Positions 35,874 to 46,136 of a stretch of 64,000 bases of DNA are shown here, in pieces. The position numbers and the translations under genes are program-made. Below the pieces are notes generated by a model. That model was not told where the DNA came from. It made no database searches and saw only the letters and a list, made by a program, of their open reading frames with translations. Location of the stretch: positions 115,209,593 through 115,273,592 of the forward strand of contig OX638130.1 in assembly GCA_951804985.1 (NCBI GenBank). Direction: 5' to 3'. The stretch is from Dryomyza anilis. Lineage: Eukaryota > Arthropoda > Insecta > Diptera > Dryomyzidae. Each line of letters starts with the position of its first letter. Positions within the stretch are counted from its first letter, which is position 1.

Positions 35874-37091
35874 AATAAATTCTATAAAAGTTTAATTAAA
35901 ATTAGTCAATATGATAAATTATTATTTTAAAAGGAAAATTCTATTACATACTATAAAATACTATTATATACTATTCACAGAAAAAAAATTCTTCAATATG
36001 ATGAATTTATTCATAAATATTATTTTTTCACCAACTACCAGATTCTTCATATTGATACCACCGTTCATTAAATGACATATTAATGAATACATTCATTATA
36101 TATATGAACAAAATATTCAATACAATGAATTTGAATTATCATGATTTGGTTCAATTTTTTTATAAAATAATTCGAAAAAAGTATTATAAAAATGTTATTT
36201 AAAAAATAACGGTAAAAAAATTAAAAAAAAAAATTATTCGAAAAAAAAATTGTTCCGAAAAAAAAATGTGGCAAAAAAAATATTATTTCGAAAAAAAAAA
36301 ACCTATCGAAAAAAAAAATTTTTCGAAAAAATATTTCGAAAATATTATATTTTTAAATAATTCGAAAAAAAAGAATTGTAAAAAATGTATTTAAAAAATA
36401 ACAGTAAAAAAATTAAAAAAAAATTATTCGAAAAAAAAATTGGCAAACAAAATTTTTGTTCGAACAAAAAATAAAAATTTATTTCGAAAAAAAATAAACT
36501 TTTAAAAAAAAAATTTGTTCGAAAAAATGTTTCGAAAAACATTTTTCCGATTTTTTTTTTTTCAAAAATATATTTTTTTTTATAAATAAAAAGTTGTAAT
36601 TATAATAAATATAAAAAATTTGACTAATTTATGCATATCGAGCAAGTATTATATAAGAAATAACACACATAAACTACTTGAGAACTGAGAAGTACGGACA
36701 AAAATGAACGAAAATTAAATATTTTGATTGAAATTTGGTTTAATGAGCAGCATTCTTCAATATGAAGTAAAATATTCTTGTTCATTAATGTGATGAAACG
36801 TATTCTTCACATACAGTTCATCATATTGAAGAACACTTTTTCGACAGTTACCATGCGTTCATCATATTTATGATCGCATTCATAACATTGATGTCGTTAG
36901 TCATTAATATTATGAATGGTTCTTCAATAGAATAAATCATGGTTGGAAGAACGGAATTCATCAATAAGATGTACATTTTTTTCTGTGTTAAATTGTTTTA
37001 ACATAATTGTATGAAAATATTTATTTTTTGTATACCATTGAATCAATAACTGTCCTATTGACCAATTTTTATAGGATTTATTCTAAGTGTA
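35874..37091. mobile_element. TACACTCAGAA MITE, outer, interrupted by a CATATTGA element
   Basis: The left part starts TACACTCAGAAATAAATTCT and the right part ends with the near reverse complement of TACACTTAGAATAAATCCTA. The right part also matches the start of the intact element at 37232 in reverse (TTGAATCAATAACTG). Removing the insert at 35982-36990 leaves about 210 bp, close to the 224 bp of the intact copy. If TA is the target duplication, a Tc1/mariner-type MITE is likely. Confidence 0.6.
35982..36990 (-). mobile_element. CATATTGA-rich element, copy d (reverse orientation)
   Basis: Starts CACAGAAAAAAAATTCTTCA and ends with the reverse complement of CACAGAAAAAAATGTACATC. Its left 170 bp match the right end of copy a in reverse, and its right 380 bp (36610-36985) match the left end of copy a in reverse. 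Between them lies an A/T core with many TTCGAAAAAAA words. It is the best-preserved uninterrupted copy, about 1.0 kb. The 65-codon minus-strand frame at 36345-36542 comes from the core. Confidence 0.7.
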
Positions 37092-37231
37092 TGAGGAATA
37101 TATGAATGAATACTATAAAAAAACTTTTTATTTAATATTTAAATATGTTATAAAGTCATATAGGCCTCACATTAAAGCCTTGAAAATCACTCTTAAATTA
37201 AACAAAACGCCGCATATTGCTTTAAAAAACC

Positions 37232-37455
37232 TACACTCAGAAAAAAATAATCCTATTAAAATTGATCAATAGTACAGTTATTGATTCAATAGTATAAAAT
37301 AAGTAATTATTTTCAAACAAACACAAAAACAATTTAATAGTATTTTGTAGTATTTAATGGGATTAAACGATAATTTATTAAAACTATGATTTATCCTATT
37401 GACTAATTTGAATAGCAAAAAAATTATTGATTTTATAGTATTTTTTCTGCGTGTA
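37232..37455. mobile_element. Intact TACACTCAGAAAAAAAT MITE, 224 bp
   Basis: Left end TACACTCAGAAAAAAATAAT and right end the near reverse complement (GTATTTTTTCTGCGTGTA). Subterminal CTATTRAAATTGATCAATAG words appear inverted at the two sides. Overlapping 61-codon frames at 37087-37272 and 37278-37463 are not genes. It is the same family as the interrupted copy just upstream. Confidence 0.7.
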
Positions 37456-38539
37456 TTATTCAATTTTTATTTTGCTCTTTAAGTGTCACAAATTTTAAAT
37501 ATAGCTTTTATTAAAATTTTATAGATTTAGCATTAGATTTAGTCTTAAATGAAGGTCTAATTTAAAGTTGTTTTTTATTGAAAAAGTTTACCGAAATGAC
37601 TAAAACTGTTTCAAGAATTTGTGCGCCTCACTCATTTCGGTTCCAAGAAATCTTCAAAAACACGTTCTTCTTTTATAGAGGGTTCAAAACCGAAAACCCC
37701 AAAATCATAAAAACAAATGACTCAGTTTGCAATTGCGTTGAATTGTCTTTAATTTTCTGGTAATGTCGGCTTTTTTAAATGTTTTTTTTTCATTTTTTTT
37801 TTTTGTTTCTTTCAAATAATTTTTTTGCTGTTAAACTTCATTTTCAACATAATAAAATTTTATTAGATCATCATTCTTGTGCAATTTTCATTTCCGTATT
37901 TTGTGTGTTTTTTGCCTTTTATTCATCTGTTTATGTATTTATCTGTCTGCCTGTCTATCAAGTGGTTTGTCTTACGGTTCATGTCTTTATTAATCCGTCT
38001 TTATATCTGCACTGCTCTTTTGCCTTTGCCCCACATCTCCCCCCATGGTTAATGTCTATCTGGTTGGTCTGCCTTTGCCGCTTAAGCCGTTGCCGCCTGG
38101 CTTTTGTCTGTGGTAATTCGTGGTAAGGTGCGTCTCAATGAGCTGCCTATTAAAACAACTAAAACCACTAAAACAACAAGTACGTTGCTTGTTATTATTA
38201 AAGTATTCTTAGTGAACAACAACAATGAGAATCACAATTATTATTTTAATACTTAAGCCGCTTAAACGTGACTCAATTACAAATATTCCATATTAAACAG
38301 TTAATTCAGATCTATCCGTATTTGGTAGACAGGGGCGGAATAATAATCATAATAATAATAGCAAATTCTGTTTGTTAAATTTTAGCTAACTTTAACTAGT
38401 TATTACAGCGTCCTTTTTTTTGAGATAGCAAACAGTTTGCTAGAAAACTAGTGCGTACAAGAACGGGTCGTGTCCCTGCTAAGCATATCGCTAGTGTAAC
38501 GAAAATTCACTAGATGCGCTGCAGCCAATGTGGCTAGAC
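37456..38539. other. Single-copy DNA, no recognised gene
   Basis: A 115-codon frame at 37779-38126 starts in a T-run and later covers a less AT-rich patch (37940-38120), with CTGTCTGCCTGTCTATC words. It has no recognisable motif and its composition follows the DNA. CATATCGCTAG and CACTAGATGCGCTGCAGCC near 38485-38526 lie just before the minisatellite. Confidence 0.45.
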
Positions 38540-39315
38540 AATTTTTCACTAAAAATTCAATTTTCACTAAAAATTCAATTTTTCACTAAAAATTCAATTT
38601 TTCACTAAAAATTCAATTTTCACTAAAAATTAAAATTTTCTCTAAAAATTCAAATATTTACTATAAATTCAATTTTTCACTAAAAATTCAATTTTTCACT
38701 AAAAATTAAATTTTTCACTAAAAATTCAATTTTTCACTAAAAATTCAATTTTCCACTAAAAATTCAATTTTTCACTAAAAATTCAATTTTCCACTAAAAT
38801 TTCAATTTTTCACTAAACATTCAATTTTCCACTAAAAATTCAATTTTTCACTAAAAATTCAATTTTTCACTAAAAATTCAATTTTTCACTAAAAATTCAA
38901 TTTTTCACTAAAAATTCAAATTTTCTCTAAAAATTTAAATTTTCACTAAAAATTCAAATTTTCACTTAAAATTAAATTTTTCACTAAAAATTTAAATTTT
39001 CACTAAAAATTTAAATTTTCACTAAAAATTTAAATTTTCACTAAAAATTCAAATTTTCATTAAAAATTCAATTTTTTTCAAAAAAAATTCAATTTATCAC
39101 TAAAAAGTCAATTTTTCACTAAAAATACAATTTTTCACTAAAAATTAAAATTTTCACTAAAAATTAAAATTTTCACTAAAAATTAAAATTTTCACTAAAA
39201 ATTAAAATTTTTTCTAAAAATTCAAGATTTCATTAAAAATTCAAATTTTCACTAAAAATTCAAATTTTAACTAAAAAATTCAAATTTTCATTAAATATTC
39301 AAATTTTCACTAAAT
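38540..39315 (+). repeat. 19-bp minisatellite, block 5 (CTA subtype, forward)
   Basis: About 40 units of TTTTTCACTAAAAATTCAA. This is the CTA subtype, differing from the CTC subtype of blocks 1, 2 and 4 by one base. The block ends abruptly at an inverted junction near 39315, where the same repeat continues on the other strand. Confidence 0.9.
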
Positions 39316-39530
39316 TTGAGTGAAATTTGAATTTTTAGTGAAAATTTGAATTTTTAGTAATAAATGGAATTTTTAGTAAAAATTTTAATTTATAGTGAAC
39401 AATTAATTTTGTAGTGAAAAATTGACTTTTTAGTGAAAAATTTAATTTTGAGTGAAAATTTGAATTTTGAGTGAAAATTTGTATTTTTAGTGAAAATTCA
39501 AATCTTCACTAAAAATCCAAAATTTAAATC
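39316..39530 (-). repeat. 19-bp minisatellite, block 5 continued in reverse
   Basis: Reads GAGTGAAATTTGAATTTTTAGTGAAAATTTG and similar, the reverse of the preceding units, with no spacer at the junction. The last 35 bases (from about 39496) switch back to forward units (AATCTTCACTAAAAATCC), so there are two orientation changes within 200 bp. Confidence 0.85.
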
Positions 39531-40219
39531 TGCAATTTAAAAAGCGATTATAAACTGATTGTTTACCGCGCTTAATATGCAATACATCTAACTGCTGTTA
39601 ATATTCTAACCGTTAGAAGTTCCATATTTTTCTTTAAGTCTGTTGCACAATAGTCTCACGTCTACTAATGGTCTTTGAAAATATATTCCAAAGTGTGCTT
39701 TACATGAGAAATTCCATAATTACCGACAATCGTGTCACTCCCTGCACCCTACAAATGATAATTACAGAAATATGCAGTTATTGACTGATCTGCATATTAA
39801 TTCTAAATGCCATTCAAGACCAAGTCGTCGCTCATGCAGTCAACAAGGTTAATGCTTTTGTCTTTTCTTGTCGGTCTCTTGGTTCTGGCCTGGCCTGGCC
39901 AAGTGCCTGTAACTGCACTTCTCGGCCGGCTTGACTTGAAGGTAACATGCTTGACAACAATTATTGTACAACAACAAAAGCAAGAACAAAAACAAAAACA
40001 GCAGCAACCACTAAAAAGAACAAACTCAAGTAGGGCCCGACAGGCAACTCATACAAAAACTTAAGAATTGCTTTGACTTCAACTTGAAACGTTCTGTATG
40101 CAAAACCTTTACTAAATAACAAAGCCATTTTTTCTGAAGTGGAAACACGCATAATATGCATGCAGCCAAAAGACCCAGTTGGTAAAATTCAACAAAATAT
40201 TTTTGTATATGTTGAACTT
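39531..40219. other. Single-copy spacer between minisatellite blocks
   Basis: Balanced, non-repetitive sequence, GC-richest at about 39820-40060. It contains an 85-codon + strand frame, listed separately, and an overlapping minus-strand 66-codon frame (39961-40161) that looks like a shadow of a CAA-rich run. Confidence 0.5.
39807..40064 (+). CDS. Possible small secreted-type ORF or first coding exon (doubtful)
   Basis: An 85-codon frame, not recognised. Residues 1-14 are basic and polar, about 15-30 are strongly hydrophobic (LMLLSFLVGLLVLAW), then comes a small-residue stretch (PVTA) that could be a signal-peptide cleavage region. After residue 45 it turns into a Gln/Lys run encoded by CAA repeats. 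A splice-donor-like AAGGTAACA at about 39939-39947 falls at the end of codon 45, so only the first part might be coding. No upstream or downstream exon could be identified. Chance remains quite possible in a GC-richer island. Confidence 0.15.
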   Translation: MPFKTKSSLMQSTRLMLLSFLVGLLVLAWPGQVPVTALLGRLDLKVTCLTTIIVQQQKQEQKQKQQQPLKRTNSSRARQATHTKT

Positions 40220-42005
40220 TTTATGGAGAATTTAATTTTATGGTGAAATTTTGCTTTTATTGCGAAAAATTGAATTTTGTGTGAAATATTTAATTTTTAT
40301 TAAAAATTCAATTTTCAGTAAAAATTGGATTTTTAAATGAATATTCGATTTTTAAGTGATATTTTAAATTTTCAATCTGGATTGTCAAAATAGAATTTTG
40401 AGTGAACAATTTAATATAGGTTGAATTATGAGTGAATATTTGAATTTTCAGTGAAAAAATGTAATTATTAGTGAACAATTGAACTTTGAGTGAAAAATTA
40501 AAGTATGAGTGAAAAATTTAAGTTTGTGTAAAAATTGAATTTTGAATGAACAATAAATTTTGAAGTGAAGATTTTAAATTTGAGGTAAAAAAATGTAATT
40601 TGGAGTGAAAATTATAAATTTAGTTTTAGTGAAAAATTTAATTTTTAGTGAAAAATTGAATTTTAAGTGAAAAATTGAATTTTTAGTGAAAAATTGATTT
40701 TTTAGTGAAAAATTGAATTTTTAGTGAAAAATTAAATTTTTAGTGAAAAATTGAATTTTTAGTGAAAAATTGAATTTTTAGTGAAAAATTGAATTTTTAG
40801 TGAAAAATTGAATTTTTAGTGAAAAATTGAATTTTTAGTGAAAAATTGAATTTTTAGTGAAAAATTGAATTTTTAGTGAAAAGTTGAATTTTTAGTGAAA
40901 AATTGAATTTTTAGTGAAAAATTGAATTTTTAGTGAAACATTGAATTTTTAGTGAAAAATTGAATTTTCAGTGAAAAAGTGAATTTTTAGTGCAAAATTG
41001 AAATTTTAGTGAAAAATTGAATTTTTAGTGAAAAATTGAATTTTTAGTGAAAAATTGAATTTTTATGAACCATTTTTTAGTGAAAAATTGAATTTTTAGT
41101 GAAAAATTAAATTTTTAGTGAAAAATTGAATTTTTAGTGAAAAATTGAAATTTTAGTGAAAATTGAAATTTTAGTGAAAAATTGTATTTTTAGTGAAAAA
41201 TCGAATTTTTAGTGAAAAATTGAATTTTTAGTGAAAAATTGAATTTTTAGTGAAAAATTGAATTTTTAGTGAAAAATTGAATTTTTAGTGAAATATTTGA
41301 ATTTTCAGTGAAAAATTGAAGTTTCAGTGAAAAATTGAATTTTTAGTGAAAAATTGAATTTTTAGTGAAAAATTGAATTTTTAGTGAAAAATTGAATTTT
41401 TAGTGAAAAATTGAATTTTTAGTGAAAATTGAATTTTTAGTGGAAAATTGAATTTTTAGTGAAAATTGAATTTTTAGTGGAAAATTGAATTTTTAGTGAA
41501 AAATTGAATTTTTAGTGAAAAATTGAATTTTTTACTGAAAAATTGAATTTTTAGTGAAAAATTGAATTTTTAGTAAAAAATTGAATTTTTAGTGAAAAAA
41601 ATTGAATTTTTAGTGCAAAATTGAATTTTTAGTGCAAAATTGAATTTTTAGTGCAAAATTGAATTTTTAGTGAAAAATTGAATTTTAAGTGAAAAATTGA
41701 ATTTTTAGTAAAAATTTAATTTTTAGTGAAAAATTGAATTTTTAGTGAAAATTTGAATTTTTAGTGAAAAATTGAATTTTTAGTGAAAAATTGAATTTTT
41801 AGTGAAAATTTGAATTTTTAGTGAAAAATTGAATTTTTAGTGAAAAATTGAATTTTTAGTGAATAATTAAATTTTTAGTGAACAATTAAATTTTTAGGGA
41901 AACATTGAATTTTGAGTGAAAAAATAATTTTTTAGTGAAATTTTCGATGTTTATTTAAAAATTGAATTTTAATAAAAATTTGAACTTTTAGTGAAAAAAT
42001 TTAAT
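40220..42005 (-). repeat. 19-bp minisatellite, block 6 (CTA subtype, reverse)
   Basis: About 90 units of GTGAAAAATTGAATTTTTA, the reverse of block 5. From about 40640 to 41860 it is the most homogeneous part of the family in this window, with isolated changes such as GTGCAAAATTG at 41615-41660. Each unit contains AAAAATT-G-AATTTTT, a perfect 15-base palindrome. The edges are degenerate, particularly 40220-40620. Confidence 0.93.
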
Positions 42006-42996
42006 TAAGAACATTTTCTACTGGGTGTGTGTTGGCTGCATCCACGCTTCAAGTACCGCACGAGCAACACATTAATGACTGTTTGTTGTATAAAGCGTTG
42101 CGTTTTATTTTATTTTTTTTAAACACAAATAAATTAATGAAAAAATTTTATAAAAAATAAAAAAAAAGTTACAAAAAAAACAAGCCACACATTTTAAAAA
42201 TGCCAAAGTGACAAAATACAATAAATAAAAGGTATAAATGACAATGTGGCAAAAATGCTGTTCACCTTTCAAACACAGACAGACACACACACACACACTG
42301 AAAAAATGACGCATAGTCGTTGCTACCGAATGCGAGTCGTGTGCTTCGACTAACAGTGTTGCCAGCGGCACCACGGAGGCAAAAACGCATTAGAGACACC
42401 GTTATATACTATGCAAATTTCAATGCAAATTAGTTGTTTTGTTTTTAATTAACACAATTTTGATTATATATATTTTTTTATTTTAATATTTAAAAAAAAA
42501 GTTAATAAATCTTTTTATTTTTTTTTTTTTAATCTGCCAACATTTTGCAAAAATTATCCTATCTTAATGCATAAAGTTATTAATGAAGCACTGCACCAAA
42601 TAGTGTCATTTAGAGGCAAACGAGTTAAATTTGTGTTGCTTATCACAGCAGTGGTGGCAGCGATAGTTGTTTGGTCGGTGTTCAGTATTTTCGAAGACGT
42701 CAAATTAAAACCTTCAAAAATTAGGTACACGAATAATTTTTATTGATTTCTAATTAAAACTGCTTAGTGGCAATATTAAAGAACAATTTTATATATATTT
42801 TTTTAATAGTATATAAAAATCAGGTTCTTAGTAACTCTGAAATCAAAATATCTAACTAGAAAACTCGATCTAAAATACCAAAATTCTAGTTTAATTTGTT
42901 TTTAATTCAGTAGTTCTTTTTAGAATTAAAATATATAGATATTATTGCTGGCATAACCAAAAGTTGCTATTGAAATTTCATTCATTATCATTTCAA
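42006..42996. other. Single-copy DNA, no recognised gene
   Basis: Includes an (AC)n run at about 42281-42298 and a GC-richer patch with AACAGTGTTGCCAGCGGCAC near 42352. The 89-codon minus-strand frame at 42105-42374 reads through the (AC)n tract and A-rich sequence and has no recognised motif. Confidence 0.5.
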
Positions 42997-43361
42997 CCCT
43001 TAAATGCCCGCTGGTACCGCCAGGAACAAACCGACCAAAATCAAAAATCCGTTTAACGAATTTTATTTAAATTTCTAGCTACGACTTTAAAAATGTCTCT
43101 TGTTCCAAGAGCGACCATTTGCGCTAAGCACTGCTTGAAACCAACCTCGAAAATTAACATTTTTGAAATTTCATACTTTAAAAAAATGATTTTTGTAAAT
43201 TCTTCGAAACATTTTCCGCCAAACGATCATGTTTTTCTTGCATATATCAGTAATGTGTAGCATATGACCAAAGTCGTACAAAAAGGTACTTCAGAATCGC
43301 GAGCTTTATAAATATAGGTATTTTTTTTTCAGCTCAAAACAAAAAATCAGGCTTTTAAGGG
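42997..43361. mobile_element. Short TIR element, possibly piggyBac-like
   Basis: The left end CCCTTAAATGCCCGCTGG and the right end GGCTTTTAAGGG are inverted over about 12 bp (CCCTTAAAWGCC). The flanking tetramers are TCAA at the left and TTCA at the right, each one change from TTAA, the piggyBac target site. The left interior has GGTACCGCCAGGAAC. At 365 bp and without a frame it would be non-autonomous. Confidence 0.4.
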
Positions 43362-43445
43362 TTCATGTAGTTTGTATACTATAGAAAACTATAATATCAA
43401 CATTTTTCCAGTATATTCTTTTCCCGTATTTTCCTCTGTCCCATA

Positions 43446-44561
43446 CCCTAGTAGAAATTTGCCCGATGCACCATCAGGAAATGATCGGGGTTTCGTCGGG
43501 TAAGCCCTAATAGAGCAAACATGATCATAGCCTTGTTATGCCCTTATCATGCTCACCATAGCTGGGTTTACATTATCGAAACAGTCAATGGTCCCAATCA
43601 TAGCTACATTAGTTGTTTTCAAGGCAAAATCCATCGGGCAATGATCGGGTTAAATGAACAAAACACTAAATATTTTTTATTAAACAGGAGACTTGCAGAA
43701 ATATTTCACCATTATTATGAACATATTTTTATGAAAGATTTACATTAAACAATTAATTTTAAAAATTAATTTTTAATTTTCCCAATGTAAAACTAATGGC
43801 GCAATTTAAAGTCGACTTTAAAATTAAACTCAGCTTTTTGACATTTTATTATTTATGATAATTGTCGAAGAAGTCGACTTTAATTTTAAAGTTGACTTTA
43901 AATTGTCTATGAATATGAGCCAATATTTTTAAATGATAGTAAATATTATCATGTAAATGATCATTTTATTAGTTGCAAGGGCTTTATATTAAAAATAACA
44001 GGAACTATTTTTATGAAATGCATTTAATTAAATATGTGGACAGTAACAATGAACATCAGAAATGATGTAATAAATGAGGGATTTGAACATTTGTTTCAAC
44101 TCAATAAATGAAAGGATATATGCATTAACTTTTTCTACATGTAACATGCGTTTAAAGCTTTCAAAGTAGGTAAAATAGAAAATGTTCCTTATTTAAATGC
44201 ATTGACAGTTGCAAATCGGAAGCATGTCCTATTAACCTTAATGAAGAGTACAATGCTTTCGTTTTTATTTAAATATTTTAAATTAAAATATCTTCGAGAA
44301 GTAAATGCCAATTATTCATTTACAAAAATCTTTATACATCTTGTCAACTTTTGATTCCATTTTGATTCCATTTGAGATTTGTAGGGTCGGGTAAATAATG
44401 AAATCGGGAATTACGCGATCAGTACATGATCATGGCCTGAGGTGAGTACATGATCGGGACACTGCATTACAAGGACATTGTGGGCCTTGTCATAGCCCGA
44501 CAATCTCAAATAATGACATGATCAGTTCATGAGCATGGCCCTACCAAAATGACTACTAGGG
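43446..44561. mobile_element. TIR element CCCTAGTAG, 1116 bp, with ATGATCATGGCC subterminal repeats
   Basis: The left end is CCCTAGTAGAAATTT; the right end is the near reverse complement (AAAATGACTACTAGGG). TA flanks both ends. Multiple subterminal motifs occur at both sides: ATGATCATAGCC at 43530, TGATCGGGTTAAAT, ATGATCATGGCCTGA at about 44427, CATGATCGGGAC and TGAGCATGGCCCTA. Such clusters often serve as transposase binding sites. A dyad around AAAGTCGACTTTAAAATTAA lies at 43802-43905. The 75-codon frame at 43521-43748 is not recognisable as a transposase. Confidence 0.6.
43802..43905. repeat. Inverted repeat around AAAGTCGACTTTAAAATTAA
   Basis: The left arm CAATTTAAAGTCGACTTTAA continuing to AATTAAA, and the right arm from about 43880 that reads as its reverse complement with one mismatch, are separated by about 50 bases. 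It lies inside the CCCTAGTAG element. Confidence 0.8.
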
Positions 44562-45060
44562 TAAATAGTAAAAACTGCAGACTTTAATCGGAAACAAAAC
44601 TGAAGTTTTTCGAAATGTTCCAAATAACGATCGTACCAGATATCAGAAATAACTAATTATAATAATCAGAAATAACTATTAACCTTTATTTCTAATTGGT
44701 TTTTCACTGAGAAAAATTATTTTTCAAGAAATATAAAGCTCTTTGATTAAGAGATAATTTTTATTTAAAAAAAATAAAGACCTATGGTTGAGAGTTATAT
44801 GAAAAATATTTTTTCAAAGGTATTCGGTTAATTATTGTTAGTACCCAATCTGGTACGAAGACTGGGAAATCTCGAAGAGTTCCGATGCCTCGAAGCTTTC
44901 TCGAATAACTTAAATAAAAAAATTCGATCTCGTTGCTTTATCGACTTTTTTAAAATTCTCGTATATTAGATTTATTTGACAAGATACGATATTCAAATAT
45001 TTATCGCATCGAAATCGCAGTATTTTTTGAAGTAAGCTCGAACTTTTATTATTTTTAATT
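44562..45060. other. AT-rich spacer, no gene seen
   Basis: Unique-looking sequence between the TIR element and the TTTTCGAAAA repeat. TCTCGAAGAGTTCCGATGCC near 44871 has TCGAA words. No feature can be supported. Confidence 0.5.
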
Positions 45061-45870
45061 CGATTTTTCCGAATTCCAAATTTCGAACATTGCGTTTTTT
45101 TTGTCGCCCAACATTTTTTTTAACAATTTTTTGATCGAAAATTTTCGAAAATTGTTGTTTTTGCCAAATATATATATATATTTTTTTTTTAAATGGTGAT
45201 TTGACCATTGCGTTGTTTTTCTCTTCCAAACACTTTTTAACAAACATTTTATTTTCGAAAATTTTCGAAAATTGTTTTTGTCGATTTTTTTTAAATGGTG
45301 GTTTATATTGTTTTTGCGTCCAAAATTTATTTTTCGAAAATTTTCGAACATTGTTGTTGTCAAATATTTTTTTTTTTTTGGAAAATAGTGATTTCGACCA
45401 ATTAAATTGCTTTGTCCAAAAATAAATTTTCGAACATTTTTTAATGGTGATCCGAACATTGCATTGTTTTTCTCTTCCAAAAACTTTTTAACAAACATTT
45501 TATTTTCGAAAATTTTCGAACATTGTTTTTTTTTTGTCGTCCAAAAATTTTTTTTCGAAAATTTTCGAATTTGTTGTTTTTGTCAAATATACATATATTT
45601 TTTTTTGGAAAATGGTGATTTCGACCATTTATATTGTTTTGTCATTCAAAAATTTTTATCCAAAATATATTTTTTCTAAATCTTTCGAACATTGTTGTGT
45701 TTGTCGAATAATTTTTATTTTTGGAAAATGGCGATTACGACCATGGCGTTGTTTTTGTCGTCCAAAAACTTTTTTAAAAAATTTATTTTTATACATCTTT
45801 AAACATTGTTGTTTTTGTCGAATATATTTTTGGATGAAAAGTTTTGTTTTCGAATATTGTGTTGTTTTCT
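45061..45870 (+). repeat. Tandem repeat of about 115 bp centred on TTTTCGAAAATTTTCGAA
   Basis: About seven decayed units share, in order, a T-run, AATGGTGATTTCGACCATTG, GTTGTTTTTSTCTTCCAAA or GTCGTCCAAAA, and TTTTCGAAAATTTTCGAA followed by CATTGTTGTTTTTGTC. The TTTTCGAAAATTTTCGAAAA core is fully palindromic. Several overlapping frames on both strands (44993-45247, 45055-45498, 45201-45425, 45407-45679, 45534-45950) cover the array; their repeated Lys-Ile-Phe-Glu-Asn or Lys-Lys-Phe words are repeat translation, not protein families. Confidence 0.75.
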
Positions 45871-46081
45871 TAGCTCCTAAAAACACAATTTTAAATTTCA
45901 GTCCGATAAAATTCATCTTTTGTTGCAAAATATTTTTTATTTCCGTTTAATCGTAATTTTTCGGAATAATTTTAAATTATAGAAAATAGTACCAGTCTAT
46001 ACTACCAGAGACCATACATCATATAGATATTTTTTTTTGAAGATATTTTCTTCCATGAAAATTTATAAATCGAGCAAAATG
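45871..46081. other. Short AT-rich spacer
   Basis: Nothing recognised between the tandem repeat and the DINE-1-like terminal fragment. Confidence 0.4.
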
Positions 46082-46136
46082 TAGGTGTTACAAATTTAAT
46101 ATAGCCTTTCACTCTTAGAGTGGGGTATAAAAACCA
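46082..46136 (+). mobile_element. DINE-1-like 3' terminal fragment
   Basis: Only the right terminus is present: TAGGTGTTACAAATTTAATA, then CCTTTCACTCTTAGAGTGGG and GTATAAAAACC, matching the last 55 bases of copy 1 (13664-13720), including its CACTCTTAGWGT hairpin. The rest of the element is absent. Confidence 0.75.

Noticed and set aside
37779..38126. 115-codon + strand frame
   Set aside because: Starts in a T-run, has no motif, and its hydrophobicity reflects TTT/TTG-rich DNA.
45055..45950. Overlapping frames of 74-147 codons on both strands
   Set aside because: All lie in the TTTTCGAAAA tandem repeat; repeated peptide words mirror the DNA unit.
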